A stretch of DNA of 7,041 nucleotides from Bacteroidota bacterium (GTDB lineage: Bacteria > Bacteroidota > Ignavibacteria > Tepidaquicellales > Tepidaquicellaceae). Shown piece after piece: positions 1 through 5,800 of this stretch. Made by a program: the position numbers and the translations under genes. The stretch lies in NCBI GenBank assembly GCA_003519545.1, contig DOWN01000181.1, forward strand, positions 1 through 7,041, read 5' to 3'. Under the pieces are notes generated by a model. The model had not been told where the DNA came from. It worked only from the letters and a program-made list of their open reading frames with translations, and did no database searches. The number at the start of each line of letters is the position of its first letter. Position 1 is the stretch's first letter.

Positions 1-60
1 GATATTACAATATTTATATTATATATATGCAATAAAATATATCTTTTTTGATTATGAATC

Positions 61-95
61 AAGTTTAAATTTCTTGAAATTTGAAAAGTTTAAAT
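61..95. repeat. Short direct repeat flanking a small palindrome in the leader of the propeller gene
   Basis: The 10-mer AAGTTTAAAT occurs at 61-70 and again at 86-95. Between and overlapping them is an inverted repeat, AAATTTC (67-73), a TT spacer, then GAAATTT (76-82). The element ends 14 bases before the start codon at 110, so it could be an operator or part of the mRNA leader. The sequence is almost pure A/T, so chance is a real alternative. I found no convincing TAnnTTTG promoter here; TAAATTTC at 66-73 is one base off. No terminator of a preceding gene is visible in 1-109. Confidence 0.25.
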
Positions 96-109
96 AAATA
101 ATTAAAAAA

Positions 110-1390
110 ATGAAAAAATTAATTTTACTTTTTATGTTAATTAGTTTTTGTGACGTTAATTCACAATGGCTTAATCAAAACTCAGGAGTTCTGAACACAC
201 TTCAGGGAGTTCATTTCATTGATAAAAATACAGGAATTGTATGCGGAGCAGGTGGAAGGATATTAATCACTACTAACTCCGGAGTAAACTGGTCTTCTTA
301 CACATACACTTCTTCAGTATTGAACAGTGTATTTATGATAAACTCAACCACCGGATATATGGCAGGTACAAGCGGAAAAATCGTCAGGTATTCAAACGGA
401 ATAATTGGTGAGATTACATCAGGCACTACTGATGATTTGAATGCTGTATTTTTCCCAAGCAACAATACCGGATATATTGTTGGAGATTTTAATACTATAC
501 TAAAATCAACCAACGGAGGATTGGCTTGGAGTGAAGTTTCGTTTGATAACAGCGGAGAAAAATTTAATGAAGGGGTTGAATTGGTTGGGACAGATAATCC
601 GGCAGGATCGGATGATTATTACGGATTATATTTTATAAATAATAATACGGGTTGGGTTTGCGGACTGGACAGAAGAATAAGGAAAACAACAAATGGGGGA
701 ACATCATGGACAACACAAAGTGCAGGTTCAGGAAATCAGATATTTTATGATATAGAATTTAAAGATGCAAATACAGGAATAGTAGTCGGAGCGGAAGGTC
801 TTATCTACAGGACAACTAACGGAGGTACAAACTGGACGCAACAAAATTCATTTGTGACAACTGATTTATATTGCATTTCCTCATTCCAAAGCGGACTTAT
901 AGCATATACATTTTATGTCGGAGGAGCAGCGGGAAAAATTTTGAAAACAAACAACGGAGGAAGTGTTTGGGGTTCACAGACAACAAGTTCATCAGTATTT
1001 TCAATTAACGGAATTTACTGCATTTCAGACGACAGTGTATTTGCCGTTGCAGGTGCAGGAAGAATTTACAATACAATTAACGGAGGTGGGGTAATGACAA
1101 ACATTACAAACAACACAGCAGAATTAAATGATTTCAAACTTTATCAGAACTATCCTAATCCATTCAATCCGGAAACAAAAATCAGTTTTTACTTAATCCG
1201 TAAGGAAAGAGTAAGTTTGAAAGTTTATGATTCAAGAGGTTCTTTAATTTCAGAACCAGTGAACGGGTTTTTACAAGCAGGTTTATATGAATATAAATTT
1301 TTAAGTAAGGACTTATCATCCGGAATATATTATTACAAACTTGAAGCGGGAAGTTTTACAGAAACTAAAAAAATGATTTTAGTAAAATAA
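110..1390 (+). CDS. Secreted BNR/Ycf48-like beta-propeller protein with T9SS type A sorting domain
   Basis: The 426-residue product starts with a signal peptide (MKKLILLFMLISF core, cleavage probably near residues 18-19), so it is exported through Sec. Residues about 28-328 hold seven degenerate repeats of the form L-x-x-V-x-F-x(4)-TG-x(2)-x-G-x(2)-G-x-I-x-x-TTNGG-x-x-W, beginning near 28, 69, 109, 169, 211, 252 and 298. This is the pattern of the BNR/Asp-box and Ycf48 (photosystem II assembly factor-like) propellers, and seven repeats fit a seven-bladed fold. An insert of about 28 residues (141-168) separates repeats 3 and 4. Residues about 342-426 are a T9SS type A C-terminal sorting domain with YQNYPNPFNPETKISF at 345-360, so the protein should cross the outer membrane and be anchored or released there. 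No glycosidase residues can be assigned, so binding or adhesion is only a guess, and a photosynthetic role is not implied. The ATG at 110 is chosen because the signal peptide begins there; its leader is A-rich with no Shine-Dalgarno. A 26-codon ORF follows after 9 bases. Confidence 0.9.
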   Translation: MKKLILLFMLISFCDVNSQWLNQNSGVLNTLQGVHFIDKNTGIVCGAGGRILITTNSGVNWSSYTYTSSVLNSVFMINSTTGYMAGTSGKIVRYSNGIIGEITSGTTDDLNAVFFPSNNTGYIVGDFNTILKSTNGGLAWSEVSFDNSGEKFNEGVELVGTDNPAGSDDYYGLYFINNNTGWVCGLDRRIRKTTNGGTSWTTQSAGSGNQIFYDIEFKDANTGIVVGAEGLIYRTTNGGTNWTQQNSFVTTDLYCISSFQSGLIAYTFYVGGAAGKILKTNNGGSVWGSQTTSSSVFSINGIYCISDDSVFAVAGAGRIYNTINGGGVMTNITNNTAELNDFKLYQNYPNPFNPETKISFYLIRKERVSLKVYDSRGSLISEPVNGFLQAGLYEYKFLSKDLSSGIYYYKLEAGSFTETKKMILVK

Positions 1391-1395
1391 GGAGG
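1391..1395 (+). promoter_or_regulatory. Strong Shine-Dalgarno GGAGG for the 26-codon ORF
   Basis: GGAGG follows the TAA stop of the propeller gene directly and sits 4 bases before the ATG at 1400, slightly closer than the usual 5-9. It is the main reason to believe the tiny ORF is translated, because the propeller and HU genes in this window have A-rich leaders without such a motif. Its position suggests translational coupling or reinitiation by ribosomes finishing the upstream gene. Confidence 0.6.
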
Positions 1396-1399
1396 AAAA

Positions 1400-1480
1400 A
1401 TGAAAAATCAAGAAATAGTCAGAATAGTTCTGGCAGTAATATTACTTGTTATGGTGTTTATCTTTGATATAACACATTAA
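1400..1480 (+). CDS. Putative 26-residue single-pass membrane microprotein
   Basis: This 26-codon ORF begins MKNQEIVRIV and ends FIFDITH. Residues about 6-23 are almost wholly hydrophobic (I, V, L, A, M, F) and long enough for one membrane span. A short N-terminal stretch carries Lys2 and Arg8, which suggests a cytoplasmic N-terminus by the positive-inside rule. I recognise no family. Support for it being real is the GGAGG at 1391-1395, the close spacing to the upstream gene (9 bases after its stop) and a strong terminator 41 bases downstream that closes a two-gene unit. It is too small for most gene callers. Alternatives are an unspliced signal-peptide-like fragment, a chance ORF, or the remnant of a longer gene. 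No function is proposed. Confidence 0.5.
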   Translation: MKNQEIVRIVLAVILLVMVFIFDITH

Positions 1481-1521
1481 AGGATTTCAGAATAAAATTT
1501 TCCTGAATTCAGCCCAAAACA

Positions 1522-1556
1522 AAAAGCGGTTATAAATAAAATTTATAGCCGCTTTT
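1522..1556. terminator. Bidirectional intrinsic terminator between convergent genes
   Basis: AAAAGCGGTTATAAAT (1522-1537) pairs with ATTTATAGCCGCTTTT (1541-1556) across a 3-base AAA loop. All 16 positions pair, with one G-U wobble when read as plus-strand RNA. The plus strand ends in TTTT followed by GAATTT. The minus strand ends in TTTTT, then G and TTTT. It therefore can end both the 110-1480 unit and the convergent hydroxylase gene, whose stop is at 1579. Confidence 0.85.
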
Positions 1557-1578
1557 GAATTTAGAAATAAAAATTTTT

Positions 1579-2214
1579 TTATTTGGAATCTTTGTCTTCT
1601 TTTACGTGAGGAGGGACAGTTCTGAATATATAATCCCACAACGGATTTGAAACTCCATAAGCAGTATTATCATCATTATAATGGTGTCTTAAATGGTATT
1701 CTTTGAGAAATTTTCCTATTCCATTTTTCATTTTCATATGATGAGTAGCATAATGAATGGAATCATAAGCAACGTATCCGAAAATGAATCCTGCAAATAT
1801 ATTAAAATGATAAACTCCAAAAATCCATTGGAATAAAAAATAAAACATCACAGCCAGAGGAAGACTAACGAGTAATGGCATAACTAATCTTGTGCTATCA
1901 CGAGGATAATCATGATGAATACCATGAACGAGAAAATGGATTTTTTTACCTGTTTCAGATTTCGGGTGATAATGAAATGCGAATCTGTGAAATACATATT
2001 CAAACAAAGTCCAGAATAAAATTCCACCGAAAAAAGCCAATAGAGTAGAAAAGAAAGATAATTCCTGCAAACCAAAATAATACATTATTGCACAAGCCGG
2101 TAAAAATACAATCAAAGGTGTAGCCGGATGAATATGTGAAAAATATTCGAGTACCGGATTTTCAAATAATCTAATCGTTTCATCTTTATTGGAAACGAAC
2201 ATCCTTTTTGACAT
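1579..2214 (-). CDS. Fatty acid 2-hydroxylase-like membrane di-metal oxygenase (sterol desaturase/FA hydroxylase superfamily)
   Basis: The 211-residue product has the histidine clusters of the fatty acid hydroxylase superfamily (PF04116 type): H76-x4-H81, H93-x3-H97-x2-H100-H101, H154-x3-H158 and H174-x2-H177-H178. Their order and spacing match eukaryotic FA2H/Scs7, which insert a hydroxyl at carbon 2 of acyl chains in ceramides using O2 and a di-metal centre. Similarity to FA2H is also visible in HRF-x-FH, HG-x-HH-x-x-P-x-D-x-x-RLV-x-P and the C-terminal G-x-S-x-x-LWDY-x-F-x-T. The N-terminal cytochrome b5 domain of eukaryotic FA2H is absent, so electrons must come from a separate donor. Hydrophobic stretches near 32-75, 112-132 and 137-155 indicate about four membrane segments. 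The likely job is making 2-hydroxy fatty acyl groups in membrane or sphingolipids; the substrate is inference, and carotenoid hydroxylases are more distant relatives. The ATG at 2214 has no clear Shine-Dalgarno; a TATTTTTG element lies 24-31 bases upstream. Confidence 0.88.
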   Translation of the reverse strand: MSKRMFVSNKDETIRLFENPVLEYFSHIHPATPLIVFLPACAIMYYFGLQELSFFSTLLAFFGGILFWTLFEYVFHRFAFHYHPKSETGKKIHFLVHGIHHDYPRDSTRLVMPLLVSLPLAVMFYFLFQWIFGVYHFNIFAGFIFGYVAYDSIHYATHHMKMKNGIGKFLKEYHLRHHYNDDNTAYGVSNPLWDYIFRTVPPHVKEDKDSK

Positions 2215-2237
2215 AATTGCTAAATAATTTATTTATA

Positions 2238-2264
2238 CAAAAATAGTTATAATGTAGATACAAA
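2238..2264 (-). promoter_or_regulatory. Candidate Bacteroidota-type promoter of the hydroxylase gene
   Basis: On the minus strand TATTTTTG (2245-2238) fits the TAnnTTTG -7 element used by the primary sigma factor of Bacteroidota. A TTTG (2264-2261) lies upstream, but the gap of 15 bases is shorter than the usual 17-23, so the -33 element is doubtful. The -7 box ends 23 bases before the start codon, a sensible leader length. Confidence 0.4.
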
Positions 2265-2331
2265 GAAATGTAAATAAAAGTTTATATACCAGCAATAATT
2301 AAACCTGCAAAATAATTTATTCCCCATAATA

Positions 2332-2408
2332 TTAAGAGCGGGCGATGTAAAAATCAGGTAAATATGTTCCGGTTCGATGTTAAACACAAAAAATTGAATT
2401 TAAGAGCG
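2332..2408. repeat. Paired 9-base direct repeat TTAAGAGCG
   Basis: TTAAGAGCG occurs at 2332-2340, followed by GGCGATG, and at 2400-2408, followed by AACGTGAAC. The copies start 68 bases apart. Both lie upstream of the HU -33 element, so they could be binding sites for a regulator of HU or of the divergent hydroxylase. This is only a pattern; no known operator matches. Confidence 0.3.
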
Positions 2409-2417
2409 AACGTGAAC
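2366..2417. repeat. Imperfect inverted repeat with hairpin potential upstream of the HU promoter
   Basis: GTTCCGGTTCG (2366-2376) pairs with CGAACGTGAAC (2407-2417) at 9 of 11 positions, the two mismatches being adjacent. Inside, TTAAA (2380-2384) pairs with TTTAA (2399-2403) after a 3x3 internal loop, leaving a 14-base loop. No T-run follows, so it does not look like an intrinsic terminator. It could be a regulator site, a small RNA element or a decayed sequence. It ends 36 bases before the HU -33 box. Confidence 0.3.
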
Positions 2418-2452
2418 TTAGTATAAAGACAAAGTTAAAAAAATAATAATGT

Positions 2453-2483
2453 TTGAATTTAAAATATAATTCTGTTATTTTTG
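2453..2483 (+). promoter_or_regulatory. Bacteroidota-type promoter of the HU gene
   Basis: TTG (2453-2455) is followed by a 20-base gap and TATTTTTG (2476-2483), an exact match to the TTG-N17-23-TAnnTTTG consensus of the Bacteroidota primary sigma factor. Transcription would start near 2490, giving a leader of roughly 25-30 A-rich bases without a Shine-Dalgarno, which is the usual arrangement in this group. Confidence 0.7.
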
Positions 2484-2516
2484 TATTTATAGTAATATAA
2501 ACAAAAACAAATAATT

Positions 2517-2798
2517 ATGAACAAAGAGCAACTAATTTCACAAATGGCTGCAGACGCTAAAATCACAAAAGTTCAAGCAAGAGCAGCATTAGCTTCATTT
2601 ATTGGATGTGTAAAAAAATCAGTTAAAAAAGGTGACCGATTAGGATTAGTAGGATTCGGTTCATTCTTCCAAAGCAAAAGAAAAGCAAGAATGGGAAGAA
2701 ATCCTCAAACCGGAAAAGACATCAAAATTGCTGCTAAAAAAGTTGTAAGATTCAAAGCCGGAAAAGAGTTCTCTTCATATGTAAACGGTGGTAAATAA
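2517..2798 (+). CDS. HU/IHF-family nucleoid DNA-binding protein
   Basis: The 93-residue product is of normal length for HU. Residues 1-40 form the helical dimerisation part (MNKEQLISQM start). GFGSF is at 46-50, and the DNA-binding beta arm carries R-K-A-R-x-GRNPQTG (55-66) with the intercalating proline at 63. The closing F-K-A-G-K-E-F motif is at 79-85. HU works as a dimer that bends and compacts DNA and takes part in replication, recombination and gene regulation. The protein is rich in lysine and arginine. HU rather than IHF is preferred for a single gene of this type, but the two cannot be separated from sequence alone. It is a single-gene transcript: its own promoter is at 2453-2483 and a terminator at 2820-2850. 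The ATG at 2517 gives the canonical family N-terminus. Confidence 0.96.
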   Translation: MNKEQLISQMAADAKITKVQARAALASFIGCVKKSVKKGDRLGLVGFGSFFQSKRKARMGRNPQTGKDIKIAAKKVVRFKAGKEFSSYVNGGK

Positions 2799-2819
2799 AT
2801 TTTTTATTTAGTAAATCTG

Positions 2820-2854
2820 AAAGCCTGTTATATTTTTTATGACAGGCTTTTTTT
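2820..2854 (+). terminator. Intrinsic terminator of the HU gene
   Basis: AAAGCCTGT (2820-2828) pairs with ACAGGCTTT (2842-2850), and the stem can extend inward through T2829-G2841 and three A-T pairs to a loop of five T. Seven T follow at 2848-2854. The HU stop is 21 bases upstream. The convergent protease gene stops at 2866-2868, so its transcript also runs into this hairpin. On that strand the trailing sequence is CTTTCAG, a poor T-run, so termination there would be weaker. Confidence 0.85.
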
Positions 2855-2865
2855 ATTTCTTAAAT

Positions 2866-5800
2866 TTATTTTATTACTGCAAATTTAGATAATTTTTCTT
2901 TCACTTCAATTCCAGCACTGTTAACACCCGAAACTTTATAAAGATAAATTCCGGAAGGGATTATATTTCCGTTATTATCTTTTAAATCCCATTCCACTCC
3001 CCCATTACCATCGGTTTCATCAATTGATTTTATAAACTTACCTGTTATATCAAAAATCTGAATTTTTGCTTTGACTGTTAAATTTGCAAACGTCATCATA
3101 TTATGAGAATTTATATTCACAGGATTAGGATATGTATATATCTCTTCAAGGTCTTCTTTGTTAAATACAAAGCCGAAAGTGCTACCTGCCCCCGTGGTTA
3201 TAGTAATTCCCGAAGACGATTTTAATCCTGAAACTTTGAGAACATAATTTTTACCTGTTGCTCCGATAGTACCATTTCCAAGATTTAAAATAACAGAATT
3301 ATTCTGCTCACTTAATTCAACAGATAACACAGGAATATTGAATGGAGTTAATTTATAAAAATTAATATTTGAAAAATCATTAGAAACAGGAAGATTAAAA
3401 ATAATTTTTATTTTTTTAGAACTTAACAGAGTTGCATTAGATATGTAAAATTCATTTACTGTTGAATCATTGACAATAAAATTCAAAATGGGGCTTTCAT
3501 CAATCGGAGCATTATAAAAATCATTAAGATTTTTAATTCTTGCCGAATAAGAATTATTTTTCAGACTGTCAAATTTCAAGAGATATTCAGTATCATTAAA
3601 TACTGCAATACTGTTTGGAGAAAATATTTGCTGAATAGTTGTATCAGAAAATCTGATAACAAAAGACTGAGGTGAGGGAATAGTGTTTGATATCTTACCC
3701 GAAAATTTCAATCCGACAAAACCATTACCTTTATATTCAATACCTGATAATTTTATTTGAGGATGAACAAAAACAAATTCACTGTTTGTCAAAGGACTTT
3801 CAGAGATTTGAAAAGAATTTGAAACGGAAGAAATTTTATAAAAATAATTAGTATTATTTAAAGCAGTTGAATCAACATAGAATAATTGAGATGTAGAATC
3901 TATGAAAGTGTAAATGGTGTCATTTAGTGATCTGTAAATTTTAAAATAATCAGCCATTACAGAAGAAGTATAACTTAAAAAAGCAGTGTTATTAATACCA
4001 TAAGATCTTGTAATCATTGGAGTTGGAGGAGCATTTGAGTTTACATTTTTCTCAAAGAATATTGCAGAGTCGTTAACATTATTTACAAGAATTTCATTGA
4101 CAGCATTATTATTAAAATTATAAATGAGTTGATTAAAAGAATTTATATTCGATTTATATAATTCAGGTGTAAATTGTTTTTCAGAATTATTGTATTTCAG
4201 AATATAAAAATGAGTTCCCGTATTAACAAGAATTTCATCTTTAATATCTGCATCAATATTTGCAGAGAGAGTTGAAGTTTCAGTATAAGATTTATAATTA
4301 TAAATATCCACGATATCCATTATATCAAAAGTATTATTACTTGATGATTTATATACAATCAATCTGTAATACTGAACAGGTTCTCCATCCTTGCTGACAG
4401 TTCCGATCGCGAATTCTTTTATCCCATCACCGTCAAAATCCCCTGTTACAATATTATCCCCTTTTAAAAATCTGCTCATTGAGTCGGCAAAAATTCTCTG
4501 ATAATTATTATCGGAAATATTTTCATATATATTTAGATATAAATCAGGAAGAGCAGACGAAGAGTTAAGATAAAAAGTATTTATAAACACGAGTTCTTTT
4601 TTTCCGTCTGTATCAAAATCTTCAACAAGAACATTTTGTGAATTAGCAACGGGGTCGAAAGCACCGCCATAATTTAAATTCGCGATTTGATTAAAATTAC
4701 CTGAATTGAATTCTAAAATTCTTAAACCATTAACACCGAACCCGAGGATTTCATTTTTCCCGTCATTATCAGAGTCAGCAAATCTCGCCGACCAGAAATT
4801 ATTTTCAATGGTATCAGCCCACAAAATTTTATCAGGTAAAAATGAGTTTTCAGATTTATATAAAATTCCGTTACGACTTCTAGATGTCAGAAGTTCAGAT
4901 TTCCCATCGCCATCAATATCTTCAACATCTCTTGCAACTTTGAAATCACCCCAATTATTGCTTGAGATTTTATTAAACACACCATTATCAAATTCATAAA
5001 CATTAAGTTTAAGATTATTTTTAATCTCATTTATGAAAATATCTGGTTTCCCGTTATTATTAATATCAGTAACTTTATTACAATACTGTGAATATGGAAT
5101 TGTAAAATTCAAATTATTAAAACCGTAAATATTAATTTTAGGTTTTGAAGTAAATCTAAACTCTTTATAGGACAATACAGATTTTTTATTGTTCAATCCT
5201 GTTGCTTCAAGATAAAATTCGTAATTTTGATTTGTGCTTAAATCATTTCCACCAAGTAAAGCAAAGTGAGTGGGAGTAACAAAACCGAGATTCGGAGTTC
5301 CGAGATCAGCGATCATGAATCTATAATCAGTTGAGTTCACCGGTTTATAAAATAATTTTCCGAGTGAACGTTTATCTGTATTAAATATTATAAGTTCAGA
5401 ATATGCATCTTTATCAATAAGAGATCCGAATGCAACATCAGTTATTACTGGAGCGAGTGAATCTTTAAAGATTATCATCCTGTGTTCTAATGTTCTTCCT
5501 GTGTTTGTATTAATAGCAAGCCGTAGAGTATATGATGAATCGGGAAGAGAATTCAGATTCCAGTTATAAACAGAATCATTCAATACCTGTGACTGAACAT
5601 TTGATATAAGCGGAATCCAGTCGGAAGGTCTCTGTCCGTAACCGTAAAACAAAGAATAAGATACAAACAAAGGGGAAGCAGCAGAAATAAAAACAGGAAC
5701 AGAGCCGAAAACAGCAGTATAATCCTGAAATGGATTGTAAATTCTTACAATTGATGAGTTATTTATATTTTGAACAGTCCTTAATGCATTTACTCTTCCT

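Larger units (their letters stand above)
2215..2516. other. Divergent intergenic region between hydroxylase and HU genes
   Basis: This 302-base stretch separates two divergent starts. It holds a candidate promoter for each gene (separate entries), an imperfect inverted repeat at 2366-2417 and a 9-base direct repeat, TTAAGAGCG, at 2332-2340 and 2400-2408. The section from about 2336 to 2417 is noticeably richer in G+C than its flanks, which suggests a conserved or structured segment. I see no tRNA fold. Short ORFs exist (for example 2364-2426, 20 codons), but none has a family match or good initiation signal. Confidence 0.6.

Noticed and set aside
124..151. Possible lipoprotein signal around Cys14 of the propeller protein
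   Set aside because: The residues before Cys14 (I-S-F) do not fit a lipobox, which needs a small residue just before the cysteine; a standard signal peptide fits better.
298..513. Minus-strand ORF of 71 codons
   Set aside because: It lies antisense inside the propeller gene, whose repeats, signal peptide and sorting domain show the real frame.
1503..1512. Perfect palindrome CTGAATTCAG after the microprotein ORF
   Set aside because: It is only ten bases, lies in a transcript 3' end before the terminator, and has no second copy; likely chance.
1884..2075. Minus-strand ORF of 63 codons
   Set aside because: It overlaps the hydroxylase gene in another frame across its essential histidine clusters; no family features.
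2331..2385. tRNA-like look of the GAGCGGGCGATG and GGTTCGAT stretches
   Set aside because: GGTTCGAT resembles a T-loop, but no acceptor, D or anticodon stems can be paired around it on either strand.
2364..2426. Plus-strand ORF of 20 codons upstream of HU
   Set aside because: Only a weak AGG precedes it, the product matches no family I know, and it overlaps the inverted repeat, which explains the sequence at least as well.
4706..4999. Plus-strand ORF of 97 codons
   Set aside because: It is antisense to the propeller repeats of the protease; its serine- and proline-rich content mirrors the D-x-D-x-DG coding on the other strand.
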